64,000 nt of DNA from Paraclostridium tenue (GTDB taxonomy: Bacteria; Bacillota; Clostridia; Peptostreptococcales; Peptostreptococcaceae), in contig NZ_BAAACP010000001.1 in NCBI RefSeq assembly GCF_039521565.1, positions 264,180-328,179 on the forward strand, written 5' to 3'. Position numbers and translations under genes: made by a program. The notes under the pieces are model-generated. The model ran no database searches. It saw nothing but the letters and a program-made list of their open reading frames with translations, and was not told the DNA's origin. Positions 44,873 through 53,507 of this stretch are shown piece by piece. The first letter of the stretch is position 1. Each line of letters begins with the position of its first letter.

Positions 44873-45031
44873 ATGATAATATCAAATAGAAGAATAGAGG
44901 ATATAACTATAAAGAACTTAAGAAATGGAGAAGTTAGTATAGGTGAGTTAGATGAAATATATAAAAAAATGGGATTTTTATTTGTTATAAATCAAGGTAA
45001 ATGTACGAGAATAAGAAAAGAAAGAAGTTAA
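44873..45031 (+). CDS. 52-aa unknown protein, probably SOS-regulated
   Basis: ATG at 44873 with AAAGGAG ten bases upstream. It begins MIISNRRIEDITIKNLRNGE, continues with a GELDEIYKKMGFLFVINQGK core and has a basic end. The predicted fold is a short helix plus two strands, with no membrane segment, so it is not a YneA-type division inhibitor. It is the first gene after the two LexA boxes and lies 30 bases before the endonuclease-like gene, so the two form an operon. No family recognised. Confidence 0.7.
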   Translation: MIISNRRIEDITIKNLRNGEVSIGELDEIYKKMGFLFVINQGKCTRIRKERS

Positions 45032-45061
45032 AACATTATATGAAATATATAGGAGGAATAA

Positions 45062-45697
45062 ATGAAAATATTAACTTATAATATTCACAAAGGTATGAAT
45101 GAACATAATGAAAATACCTTAGAGAAAATATTAAGTTATTTAAAATATTTAGATGTTGATGTAATTTGTTTGCAAGAAGTTTTAGGAAGTATTCATGAAA
45201 AAATATTATCTAATCTTAAGTTAAATGGATATTTTTTAACTAATGTCAATTTAAAAAATGATACATATGGAATAAGTATATATTGTAAAAAAAATATAAG
45301 TTTAGTAAGAGGTATACATTTAACTAGTAAAAATGAGCAAAGAGGTTTTATTCATTTGGAATTGTTTATTAATAACAAGCTAATAAATTTAATTAATCTT
45401 CACTTAGGCTTAAATATAGATGAGAGAAAACAACAATTGGAAGAAATAATAAGTTATTTAAATAACTTAAGAGGAAAGATAATAATTTGTGGAGATTTTA
45501 ACCAAATAAATTTATGTATAAAAAATTATTATGATATAGCTAAATTATTTGATAAAGAAGATATAGAAACTTTTAAAAAAAGCAAATCTAGAATAGATTA
45601 TATGTTTATATCTCAAAATGTAGGTATTAAAAAATATAAAGTGGATTTTAAAAATTTGTCTGATCATTATCCTATAATTGCAGAATTTAATATCTAA
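45062..45697 (+). CDS. Endonuclease/exonuclease/phosphatase-family protein
   Basis: 211-aa compact EEP fold: MKILTYNIHKG (metal Asn), VDVICLQEV (metal Glu), NLHLGLN, IIICGDFNQ (Asp and Asn) and C-terminal RIDYMFIS and SDHYPIIAEF (catalytic Asp-His). Related to ExoIII/AP-endonuclease and to phosphodiesterases such as tyrosyl-DNA phosphodiesterase 2. Position behind LexA boxes suggests a DNA-repair nuclease or phosphodiesterase rather than a lipid phosphatase. AGGAGG precedes the ATG. Confidence 0.85.
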   Translation: MKILTYNIHKGMNEHNENTLEKILSYLKYLDVDVICLQEVLGSIHEKILSNLKLNGYFLTNVNLKNDTYGISIYCKKNISLVRGIHLTSKNEQRGFIHLELFINNKLINLINLHLGLNIDERKQQLEEIISYLNNLRGKIIICGDFNQINLCIKNYYDIAKLFDKEDIETFKKSKSRIDYMFISQNVGIKKYKVDFKNLSDHYPIIAEFNI

Positions 45698-45806
45698 ATA
45701 TTTACCTATCTACAATTGTAACAATAAAGTTACATATACCTAAGAATTATTGTTTTATAAAAGTGTTTTAAATATAATAAGCTTAGGTAAAGTTAGGGGG
45801 GATATA

Positions 45807-47096
45807 ATGCAACAAGATATATTATTAGAAGAAAATGAAGATAGTATTAAGTTAAGAAATAATAATAAAAAATATGCAATTATATTTGTTGTTGTTGTAA
45901 TTTCTGGAATTATAGGTTTTATAGGAATAAATTCATTTAATAATAAGTATATATACAATGGCAAAATTGCAAACAATGTATATATAGAAAGTGTTAATGT
46001 GTCAAATCTGAACCAAAAAGAAGCTAAAGAATTGTTAAATAAAAAATATAAACCTAAGTCTATAGTTATATCTTATGAAGATAAAACTTTTAATATAAAG
46101 CCATCAGATATAGAATTAAAATATGATTTGGATGAAGCTATATCTAATGCTTATAATTTTAATAAAACAGATTCGTATCTAGAAAATGTTAAAAGAGTAA
46201 TTTCTTTGAAAAAAGGAAATAAAGAAGTTTTAAAAATAAAATCATTATATGATGAAAAAAAATTAGATAATTACTTGCAAAATGTAGCTAAAGAAGTAAA
46301 TTCTAAAGTAAAAGATGCTAAGTTATATATATCTGATTCGGGTAGCTTTGATATAACTCCTTCTGTTATTGGGAAAGAAGTTGATATAAAATCAAGTAAA
46401 GATAAAATAAAGAAATCTATATCTGACAAAAATTTTAAAACCGTAAATTTAGTGGTTAAAAAAGATGAGCCCAAAATAAAAACAGAAATATTAAAAAGTG
46501 TAGATTCAGTATTAGCTACTCATAGTACTAAATTTAATAATTCAGTACCTAATAGAGCTCACAATATTATAAAATCGGCTAAAAGTACAAGTGACATAAT
46601 CCTTATGCCAGGAGAAGAGTTTTCATATAATGAATCAACAGGACCTAGAAGTAAAGCTAATGGATATAAAAATGCACCTGTTATAGTGAGTGGCAAATTA
46701 CAAAATGGACCTGGAGGCGGAGTGTGTCAAGTATCTACAACTATATATAATGCTGCATTATATTCTGGGCTTGATATAACTAAAGTTAGAAATCACTCAT
46801 TACCATCTGCTTATGCACCTGTTGGAAAGGATGCAACTGTAGTTGATGGATACCTAGATTTGAAATTTAAAAATCCATATACTCATCCTATATATATAAA
46901 AAATACAACTTATAATGGTGTTGTTACAAGTAAAATATATGGTAATTCACAAGATAGAAAAAATATAAGTATAAGAGTTGAAAAAGTTAAAGGTGGAAGT
47001 GGTAATGTAGTCAAAACTTATAGAGAGTTTAAAGATTCTTCAGGAAATATAACAAAAAGTGAATACATAACAACTAGCTCGTATAAGAAAAAATAA
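45807..47096 (+). CDS. VanW-family protein with peptidoglycan-binding domains, membrane-anchored
   Basis: 429 aa. One N-terminal membrane helix (about 25-45) is followed by tandem PG_binding_4-like domains (NVYIESVNVSNLNQKEAKELL; KPSDIELKYDLDEAISNAY) and a VanW domain: FSYNESTGPRSKANGYKNAPVIVSGKLQNGPGGGVCQVSTTIYNAAL...SLPSAYAPVGKDATV. VanW occurs in vancomycin-resistance clusters and widely in clostridia; its molecular role is undefined. The ATG at 45807 has AGGGGGG upstream; the longer in-frame extension has none. Confidence 0.88.
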   Translation: MQQDILLEENEDSIKLRNNNKKYAIIFVVVVISGIIGFIGINSFNNKYIYNGKIANNVYIESVNVSNLNQKEAKELLNKKYKPKSIVISYEDKTFNIKPSDIELKYDLDEAISNAYNFNKTDSYLENVKRVISLKKGNKEVLKIKSLYDEKKLDNYLQNVAKEVNSKVKDAKLYISDSGSFDITPSVIGKEVDIKSSKDKIKKSISDKNFKTVNLVVKKDEPKIKTEILKSVDSVLATHSTKFNNSVPNRAHNIIKSAKSTSDIILMPGEEFSYNESTGPRSKANGYKNAPVIVSGKLQNGPGGGVCQVSTTIYNAALYSGLDITKVRNHSLPSAYAPVGKDATVVDGYLDLKFKNPYTHPIYIKNTTYNGVVTSKIYGNSQDRKNISIRVEKVKGGSGNVVKTYREFKDSSGNITKSEYITTSSYKKK

Positions 47097-47430
47097 AATT
47101 AATTAATAATTTACTAAATAATATAAGTATATATCCGTATATAATTTCTATGAAAGTAGTCAAGTTGACTATGTTAATTAGGAAATCATAAACGGATATT
47201 TTTATAGAATTTTACATAAAACCTATTTTACGATTTAAGTATTTAAATGGATTAAAATCAGATAATTCTTAAGTATGATGACATAGATAAACTATAATAT
47301 CTAAAAACTTGACAAAACTATTTAAATATATTTATACAATTCTTATTTATTTCCCAATAATTTACATAAGGTGTTATAATAAGAATGTAGTATTAAAGAA
47401 TAAGTTCGTAATATATAGGGGGGAGTTTAT
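47097..47430. other. Gap with structured element and kinase promoter
   Basis: 334 bases. A nested RNA-like structure or branched terminator lies at 47131-47204, then AT-rich DNA with a TTGACA near 47309 and weak -10 boxes before the pseudokinase gene. No gene seen. Confidence 0.5.
47131..47204 (+). terminator. Branched hairpin, probable terminator of vanW-like gene
   Basis: Outer stem ATATCCGT 47131-47138 with 47192-47199, a middle ATTTC/GAAAT pairing, and an inner TAGTCAA/TTGACTA stem (47157-47171), then TTTTTAT. It is more elaborate than the other terminators in this window. Confidence 0.5.
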
Positions 47431-48408
47431 TTGTTATATATAAGCAATAGGTATGAAATAATAGATAAGATTGGAAGAGGATCTAAGTCATGCTTATATA
47501 AAGGAAAAGATTCTTATGATGGGCAGATGGTCATCATAAATATAATAGATCAAGATGTAATAAGAAGTAAAAAATTTGTATCTAACTTAATAGATGAAGC
47601 TACTACTATGAATGAAATAGATTCTCCAAATATACTTAAACTTAAAGATGTAGGAGTACATACTTTAGAAGATGGATGTAGATTATACTACACTATAAGT
47701 GAATATGTAGAAGGTAGTACCTTAGAAGAGTTAACTAGGTATTACAGATTAAATATGGATGAAATTGTTATTATATTAAGACAGATATTAAACGCATTAG
47801 AAGTAGTTCATAGCTATGATATATATCATGGTTTTTTACATCCTGAAAGTATAATTATAGATGAAGGATATAATGTAAAATTAGGTAATATAGGAATTAT
47901 AAAAGCTAATAATAAGATTTTTAATAATGGAATAAAGATGTTTTCTGAAGATATAAGATATATGTGTCCTCATCAAATTTGCTTAGGTTATACTGATAAA
48001 AGTAGCGATTTTTATGCACTTGGAGTAATTATATTTGAGTTGGTTTTTGGAGAACATCCATTTGGAAATTTGGAAAATGAAGAAGATATTTTAATGGAAA
48101 TGGATAAGGGTATAAATTGGAAAAAATTTAATACTGAAGTTGTGCCTGAAAAAATATTACATATAATAAGTAAATTATTAAGTAGAGATGATAGATATCA
48201 GACTCCACAAGAGGTTATTATAGATTTAAGTGAATATATGTATGAAGTTGAAAATATTCAAAATGAAAATGATAAAGAGAATTTAATAGGAGATTTAGAA
48301 ATTAATAAAAATATAGATGTTGTAAAAAAAGATTATAAATTAAAAAAAATTGCAGCAGTTGGTTTAGTTACAATTGTTTCATTTTTAATATTGGGTATTT
48401 CGATGTAA
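47431..48408 (+). CDS. Membrane-anchored Ser/Thr pseudokinase
   Basis: 325 aa with a kinase fold of the PrkC type and a C-terminal membrane helix (about 306-325) but no outside domain. The Gly loop (IGRGSKSCLYKG) and helix-C Glu (E56) are kept. The ATP lysine of VAIK is Asn37, HRD is HGF (Asp to Phe135), the following Lys and Asn are His137 and Ser140, and DFG is NIG (Asn153). All phosphotransfer residues are gone, so it should be a binding or scaffolding protein. TTG start after GGGGGGAG; monocistronic. Confidence 0.88.
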   Translation: MLYISNRYEIIDKIGRGSKSCLYKGKDSYDGQMVIINIIDQDVIRSKKFVSNLIDEATTMNEIDSPNILKLKDVGVHTLEDGCRLYYTISEYVEGSTLEELTRYYRLNMDEIVIILRQILNALEVVHSYDIYHGFLHPESIIIDEGYNVKLGNIGIIKANNKIFNNGIKMFSEDIRYMCPHQICLGYTDKSSDFYALGVIIFELVFGEHPFGNLENEEDILMEMDKGINWKKFNTEVVPEKILHIISKLLSRDDRYQTPQEVIIDLSEYMYEVENIQNENDKENLIGDLEINKNIDVVKKDYKLKKIAAVGLVTIVSFLILGISM

Positions 48409-48410
48409 AT

Positions 48411-48456
48411 AAAAAGCTGTATCAAAGTTTAAACTTTGATACAGCTTTTTATTTAT
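48411..48456 (+). terminator. Intrinsic terminator after the pseudokinase
   Basis: 20-bp perfect arms 48411-48430 and 48431-48450 with T5 end; overlaps only the 3' region. Confidence 0.88.
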
Positions 48457-48528
48457 AATAAAATTGAATAAAAAACTCTATAAATTCAAAAATAATTAAT
48501 AAAAATAAATTTGGAGGCAACATAACCT

Positions 48529-49491
48529 ATGGATATTAAAAAAGATCAAGAGAATAAGCTAGAAAAAGAATATATAGATTATACTAATTTAATATTTAAT
48601 GAGGTTATAGTTATTGATATTAATAAAATAGATGAATTAAGACAATATAAAGATATAAATTTTTCAAATAGCATATTTAATAATGATGTTATATTTAAAA
48701 ACTGTGAATTTAAAAAGGATATAATTTTTAAAGACACTAGATTTAAAAAAAATATATCCTTTATTAATTGCATTTTTTATGGAGATTGCATATTTAAAAA
48801 TATCAATTTTAATAAAGATATAACCAACAAAAATATATTTGTAAAATCAAAAATAAAAGGACAAAAATTGGTTTTTGAGAAGGTACATAATTTACCTAAG
48901 TTAGATGGGGTGTATTTAAGTCATTGTTGTAAATTAATACTTAAGGATGTAGTCTATGAAAAGAAAGATTATAAATATGCTAAAGTCAATTATAGGATAG
49001 CTAAAAATCAAGCTGGCATTATTGGGGATTATGAAAAACTTGGCCATTATTATTATATGGAAAGGTATTATGGTGGTGAATGTATAAAAAGAAAAAATTT
49101 TGATAGTTATATTGAATATGTAAATACCAAGTTTATAGATTTATTATCACGATATGCTATTGGATATGGTGAAAAACCCATAAATATATTTATAATATCT
49201 TTTTTAATAATAAGTATATTTGCATTATTTTATATGTTTACTGGGTTAAAAAATATAAATAATGAATTTATAGGGTTAACTACAATTAAAAATTGCAATA
49301 TTAATAAAATAATAAAAGATTATATAGATTTGTGGTATTTTAGTATGATTACATTTACTACTGTAGGATATGGAGATATGTTAGTTATTAATGTTTTAGG
49401 TAAAATATTAGTAAGCATAGAAGTATTTCTTGGATTAACTATGGCAGCTTCTTGGGCATCTGTAATTTTTAGAAAAATATCAAGAAAGTAA
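48529..49491 (+). CDS. Pentapeptide-like repeat protein fused to a two-helix K+ channel
   Basis: 320 aa. Residues about 40-105 show phenylalanine-spaced repeats (NDVIFKNCEFKKDIIFKDTRFKKNISFINCIF), the F-x4-F-type quadrilateral beta-helix of pentapeptide-repeat relatives. The C-terminal third has two membrane helices flanking a canonical filter, FTTVGYGD, at about 275-285 (Ion_trans_2). There is no RCK domain, so any gating is presumably through the N-terminal domain. GGAGG precedes the ATG. Confidence 0.85.
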   Translation: MDIKKDQENKLEKEYIDYTNLIFNEVIVIDINKIDELRQYKDINFSNSIFNNDVIFKNCEFKKDIIFKDTRFKKNISFINCIFYGDCIFKNINFNKDITNKNIFVKSKIKGQKLVFEKVHNLPKLDGVYLSHCCKLILKDVVYEKKDYKYAKVNYRIAKNQAGIIGDYEKLGHYYYMERYYGGECIKRKNFDSYIEYVNTKFIDLLSRYAIGYGEKPINIFIISFLIISIFALFYMFTGLKNINNEFIGLTTIKNCNINKIIKDYIDLWYFSMITFTTVGYGDMLVINVLGKILVSIEVFLGLTMAASWASVIFRKISRK

Positions 49492-49565
49492 ATAATTACT
49501 AGATATATATTTAGATTAATAAGCTAAAAATTAATATATACTTATTAATTTAAGAAGGTGAAAAA

Positions 49566-50747
49566 ATGACATCAAGAGTAAAAAGATTTATATCATTTAT
49601 TTTAATTTTAGCAGCTATAATACCATACACTGCATTTGCAAGTGAAAAAGAAATCGATAAGTATTCTTTATCATCAATATTAATAGACCAAGATACAAAT
49701 AGAGTTTTATATGCTAAAAATCCAGATGAGAAAAGGCCATTAGCAAGTTTAAGTAAAATGATGACTTTTTTAATAGCAATAGAAGCTATAGAAAGCAATA
49801 AAGTTAAGCCTAATGAAAAAGTTAAAATAACTAAGAAAATAGCCTCCATAAAAGGTTCTAGTTACCATCTAAAAGAAAATGAAGAAGTTCCTTTTATTGA
49901 ACTTATGAAAGGTCTTATGATAGTATCTGGAAATGATGCAGCAATAGCTATAGCAACTCATTTATCAAAAGACGTAGATGATTTTGTAAAACTTATGAAT
50001 AAAAAAGCAAAAGAAATAGGAATGAATAATACAAATTTTGTAAATCCTCATGGGTTGCCTATATATGATTTACAAAATCCTAAAGCTCCACCTAAACAAA
50101 ATATATCTACAGCTCGAGATATAGCTACTCTTGGTAAATATTTGTTTGATAAATATGAAAAACAAGTTGTGTCTATTACTGATATGACAACTTATTCTAA
50201 TCCAGATAGAGGATTTGAACGAAATAACACAAATCCACTACTTAGAATGATACCAGAGGTAGATGGAATAAAAACAGGATATACAGGCAATGCTGGATAC
50301 TGTTTATCATTTTCTATGAATGTTAAAAAAGAAAATGATATAAGAAAATATAGAATTATAGGAGTAAGCTTAGGAGCAAATCATAAAAATAAGAGATTAT
50401 CAGCTTCTCTTGATATGTTAAGATATGGAAAAGAAAATTACCATACAGAAAAAATTATAACTCAAAATAAGTTAATAGGAAAAAAATATATTAAAGGACT
50501 TAAAGAGTTGGAAGTAGAGTTAAGAACAAAAGATGAGTTATACACTATTGTAGAAAATAAAGAACATGTAAACACTCAAGTTACCTTAAAAGAATTAGCA
50601 TATCCAGTTAAAAAAGGTGATGTAGTAGGTGTTATTAAATATTATACTGACAATGGTGAAATATTAGGTAGTGTAGATATAATAAGTACAAATGATGTAG
50701 ATAATGCTTCTCTTATTACAAAAATAAAAATGTTATTTAATAATTAA
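49566..50747 (+). CDS. D-alanyl-D-alanine carboxypeptidase (S11, DacA/DacF-type)
   Basis: 393 aa. Signal peptide (AIIPYTAFA), then the three penicillin-binding motifs: SLSK (S-x-x-K, catalytic Ser), SGN (S-x-N) and KTG in DGIKTGYTGNAG. A C-terminal beta-rich domain (PBP5_C-like) follows. It removes the terminal D-Ala from peptidoglycan stems outside the membrane. AGAAGGTG precedes the ATG. Standard low-molecular-weight penicillin-binding protein length. Confidence 0.93.
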   Translation: MTSRVKRFISFILILAAIIPYTAFASEKEIDKYSLSSILIDQDTNRVLYAKNPDEKRPLASLSKMMTFLIAIEAIESNKVKPNEKVKITKKIASIKGSSYHLKENEEVPFIELMKGLMIVSGNDAAIAIATHLSKDVDDFVKLMNKKAKEIGMNNTNFVNPHGLPIYDLQNPKAPPKQNISTARDIATLGKYLFDKYEKQVVSITDMTTYSNPDRGFERNNTNPLLRMIPEVDGIKTGYTGNAGYCLSFSMNVKKENDIRKYRIIGVSLGANHKNKRLSASLDMLRYGKENYHTEKIITQNKLIGKKYIKGLKELEVELRTKDELYTIVENKEHVNTQVTLKELAYPVKKGDVVGVIKYYTDNGEILGSVDIISTNDVDNASLITKIKMLFNN

Positions 50748-50749
50748 AA

Positions 50750-50790
50750 TTAATATAAGATAGGGGTAAATCCCTATCTTATATTAAAGA
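50750..50790 (+). terminator. Intrinsic terminator after the carboxypeptidase
   Basis: 16-bp perfect arms 50750-50765 and 50772-50787. The T-tract is weak. Confidence 0.7.
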
Positions 50791-50890
50791 GTAATATAAT
50801 GAATATTTAGGTTATTATTTGTAAATAATTATTTAAGAAAATATAAGTTAATAGTACATATATATAATGATATAAAATTTATAAAAAATA

Positions 50891-51015
50891 TTGTAATTTA
50901 TAATCGCCTATGATATACTAACTGAGGTAAAAAATAAAAATAACGCACGGCTTTGTGATCTTTAAAAGGTGCCTAAATGGTTTTTTAAAGAGTTGATCAG
51001 GTCGGAGGTAAAACC
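50891..51015 (+). promoter_or_regulatory. Promoter and structured leader of rpsB-tsf
   Basis: TTGTAA (50891-50896), 17-base spacer, TATACT (50914-50919). The 100-base leader can fold with TGATCTTTAAA pairing to TTTAAAGA-GTTGATCA across 50957-51000, followed by GTCGGAGGTAAAACC before the AGGAGG. The likely role is autoregulation by S2; the family of this leader is not identified. Confidence 0.55.
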
Positions 51016-51026
51016 AGGAGGTAAAA

Positions 51027-51749
51027 ATGTCAGTAATATCAATGAAACAATTATTAGAAGCTGGTGTTCACTTCGGACATCAAACAAGAAGATGGAACCC
51101 TAAGATGGCTCAATATATATTCACAGAAAGAAATGGAATATATATAATAGACTTACAAAAAACTGTTAAAAAAGTTGAAGAAGCTTACAAGTTCACTAAA
51201 GAAATAGCTGAAACTGGAAAGCCAATATTATTCGTAGGAACTAAGAAACAAGCTCAAGAAGCTATAAAAGAAGAAGCTGAAAGATGTGGAATGTTCTACG
51301 TTAATGAAAGATGGTTAGGTGGAATGTTAACAAACCACAAAACTATAAAGACTAGAATAGACAAGTTAAGAAAGTTAGAAAAAATGGAAGAAGAAGGAGT
51401 ATTCAACGTTCTTCCTAAGAAAGAAGTTATAAAATTAAGAGCTGAAAAAGAAAAATTAGAAAAATACTTAAACGGTATAAAAGATATGCCTGAATTACCA
51501 GCTGCTATATTCGTAGTAGATCCAAGAAAAGAAAACATAGCTATACAAGAAGCTCACAGATTAGGTATACCAGTAATAGGTATAGTTGATACAAACTGTG
51601 ATCCTGAGCAATTAGACTTTGCTATACCAGGAAACGATGACGCTATAAGAGCTGTTAAGTTAATAACTGGTGCTATGGCAACTGCTATAATAGAAGGTAG
51701 ACAAGCTATAGCTGATGATCAAGAAGAAGTAACTGAAGATCAAGAATAA
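51027..51749 (+). CDS. rpsB: 30S ribosomal protein S2
   Basis: 240 aa: MSVISMKQLLEAGVHFGHQTRRWNPKM, NERWLGGMLTNHKTI, AIFVVDPRKENIAIQEAHRLGIPVIGIVDTNCDP and FAIPGNDDAIRAV are the S2 signatures. It binds the 30S head and is needed for S1 attachment in organisms that have it. Codon use is shifted to AAC, GAC and TTC compared with neighbours, as expected for high expression. AGGAGG precedes the ATG; transcribed with tsf. Confidence 0.98.
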   Translation: MSVISMKQLLEAGVHFGHQTRRWNPKMAQYIFTERNGIYIIDLQKTVKKVEEAYKFTKEIAETGKPILFVGTKKQAQEAIKEEAERCGMFYVNERWLGGMLTNHKTIKTRIDKLRKLEKMEEEGVFNVLPKKEVIKLRAEKEKLEKYLNGIKDMPELPAAIFVVDPRKENIAIQEAHRLGIPVIGIVDTNCDPEQLDFAIPGNDDAIRAVKLITGAMATAIIEGRQAIADDQEEVTEDQE

Positions 51750-51759
51750 TAACATAATT

Positions 51760-51789
51760 TAATGGTAAGGGTATATCCCCTTACCATTA
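51760..51789 (+). other. rpsB-tsf intergenic hairpin
   Basis: TAATGGTAAGGG (51760-51771) pairs with CCCTTACCATTA (51778-51789). There is no T-run, so it is more likely an mRNA-processing or attenuating structure that sets the S2 to EF-Ts ratio than a full terminator. Confidence 0.6.
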
Positions 51790-51812
51790 GTAATATATAG
51801 GAGGGAATACTA

Positions 51813-52718
51813 ATGGCTATAACTGCACAAATGGTTAAAGAGTTAAGAGAAACTACAGGTGCCGGAATGATGGACTGTAAAAAAGCTTTACAAGAAGCTG
51901 AAGGAAATATGGAAAGAGCTATAGATATATTAAGAGAAAAAGGATTATCTAAAGCTGCTAAAAAATCTGATAGAATAGCTGCTGAAGGTTTAGTTGCTAT
52001 AGAAATAAACGCTGACAACACTGTTGGTGCTATAGTTGAAATAAACTCAGAAACAGATTTCGTTGCTAAAAACGAAGATTTCAAAACTTTCGTTAAAGAT
52101 GTTGCTGAAATAGCTTTAGCTACTGAAAAAGAAGATGTAGCTGGATTACTAACTGAATCTCACAAAGAAGGAGCTTTATCTGAAGTATTAAATAACAGAA
52201 TAGCTACTATAGGAGAAAAGTTAGATATAAGAAGATTTGCTAAAATATCTACTAATGGACAAGTTGCTGGATACATCCACGGTGGTGGAAAAATAGGTGT
52301 ATTAGTTGAATTAGAAACAGAAGCTAGAGATGCTGAAGTATTAGCAATGGGAAGAGATATAGCTATGCAAGTTGCTGCTATGAACCCTAAATATGTTTCT
52401 AAGGATGATGTAGATCCAGAGTACATAGCTCATGAAACTGAAATATTAACTCAACAAGCTTTAAACGAAGGAAAGCCAGCTAATATAGTTGAAAAAATGA
52501 TAAAGGGAAGATTAGAAAAACAATTAAAAGAAGTTTGTTTAGTTGAGCAAACTTTCGTTAAAAACCCAGATTTAACTATAAAGCAATTAGTTGCAGACGT
52601 TGCTAAAAAAGTAGGTTCTGAAATAAAGGTTGCTAGAGTCGTAAGATTCGAAGTTGGTGAAGGTATAGAAAAGAAAGAAGAAAACTTTGCTGAAGAGGTT
52701 GCTAAGCAACTTAAGTAA
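51813..52718 (+). CDS. tsf: Elongation factor Ts
   Basis: 301 aa: MAITAQMVKELRETTGAGMMDCKKALQEAEGNMERAIDILREKG (UBA-like N-terminal domain), the INSETDFVAKNEDF signature, and two core subdomains. Nucleotide-exchange factor for EF-Tu. Codon use is optimised like rpsB. AGGAGGG precedes the ATG. Confidence 0.98.
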   Translation: MAITAQMVKELRETTGAGMMDCKKALQEAEGNMERAIDILREKGLSKAAKKSDRIAAEGLVAIEINADNTVGAIVEINSETDFVAKNEDFKTFVKDVAEIALATEKEDVAGLLTESHKEGALSEVLNNRIATIGEKLDIRRFAKISTNGQVAGYIHGGGKIGVLVELETEARDAEVLAMGRDIAMQVAAMNPKYVSKDDVDPEYIAHETEILTQQALNEGKPANIVEKMIKGRLEKQLKEVCLVEQTFVKNPDLTIKQLVADVAKKVGSEIKVARVVRFEVGEGIEKKEENFAEEVAKQLK

Positions 52719-52724
52719 TTAACC

Positions 52725-52756
52725 AAAAGAGAACACTTCGGTGTTCTCTTTTTTAA
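52725..52756 (+). terminator. Intrinsic terminator with TTCG tetraloop after tsf
   Basis: AAAAGAGAACAC (52725-52736), TTCG loop, complement 52741-52752, T6. It probably separates highly expressed rpsB-tsf from pyrH with partial read-through. Confidence 0.85.
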
Positions 52757-52780
52757 AAAGTTAACTAAGGAGGATTTCAA

Positions 52781-53485
52781 ATGACAAAGCCCATGTACAA
52801 AAGAGTATTACTTAAATTAAGTGGAGAAGCATTATCTGGAGATAAGGGATTTGGTATAAATAATGAAGTTGTAAATGACATAGCACAAGCTATAAAGCAA
52901 ATACAAGAAATTGGGGTAGAAGTAGCTGTAGTTGTTGGAGGAGGTAACTTCTGGAGAGGAAGAACATCTGAAGGAATGGATAGAACTACTGCTGACTATA
53001 TAGGAATGCTAGCTACAGTTATGAATGCTATGGCGCTACAAGATGCTCTTGAAAATATAGATGTGTTAACAAGAGTTCAAACTGCTATAGAAATGAGACA
53101 AATAGCAGAGCCTTATATAAGAAGAAAAGCAGTTAGACACTTAGAAAAATCTAGAGTTGTTATATTCGGAGCGGGAACAGGAAATCCTTACTTCTCAACT
53201 GACACAGCAGCTGCACTTCGTGCTGCAGAAATGGAGTCTGAAGTTATATTACTTGCTAAAAATGTAGATGCAGTATATGATAAAGATCCAAAGGTACATG
53301 CTGATGCTAAGAAATTTACAGAACTTAGTTATATAGATGTGTTACAAAAAGAACTTAAAGTTATGGACTCAACTGCTACATCTTTATGTATGGATAATAA
53401 GATACCAATAAAGGTATTTGAACTTTCTACAGAGAATATAATAAAAGCAGTTATGGGTGAAAATATAGGAACTACTGTAAAATAA
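52781..53485 (+). CDS. pyrH: Uridylate kinase
   Basis: 234 aa: RVLLKLSGEALSG, VAVVVGGGNFWRG, AVRHLEKSRVVIFGAGTGNPYFSTDTAAALRAAEM and MDSTATSLCMDN are UMP-kinase (amino-acid kinase fold) signatures. Converts UMP to UDP. AAGGAGG precedes the ATG. Normal length; precedes frr as in most Firmicutes. Confidence 0.98.
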   Translation: MTKPMYKRVLLKLSGEALSGDKGFGINNEVVNDIAQAIKQIQEIGVEVAVVVGGGNFWRGRTSEGMDRTTADYIGMLATVMNAMALQDALENIDVLTRVQTAIEMRQIAEPYIRRKAVRHLEKSRVVIFGAGTGNPYFSTDTAAALRAAEMESEVILLAKNVDAVYDKDPKVHADAKKFTELSYIDVLQKELKVMDSTATSLCMDNKIPIKVFELSTENIIKAVMGENIGTTVK

Positions 53486-53507
53486 TTAAATATAAGGAGG
53501 ATTAATA

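Noticed and set aside
44881..45031. YneA-like SOS division inhibitor
   Set aside because: The 52-aa protein has no N-terminal membrane helix or LysM-like region.
47131..47204. Purine riboswitch, suggested by TATAA, TTTCTA and ACTATG words in a three-stem layout
   Set aside because: The conserved loop-loop and junction sequence order does not match, and the next gene is a pseudokinase with a separate promoter region.
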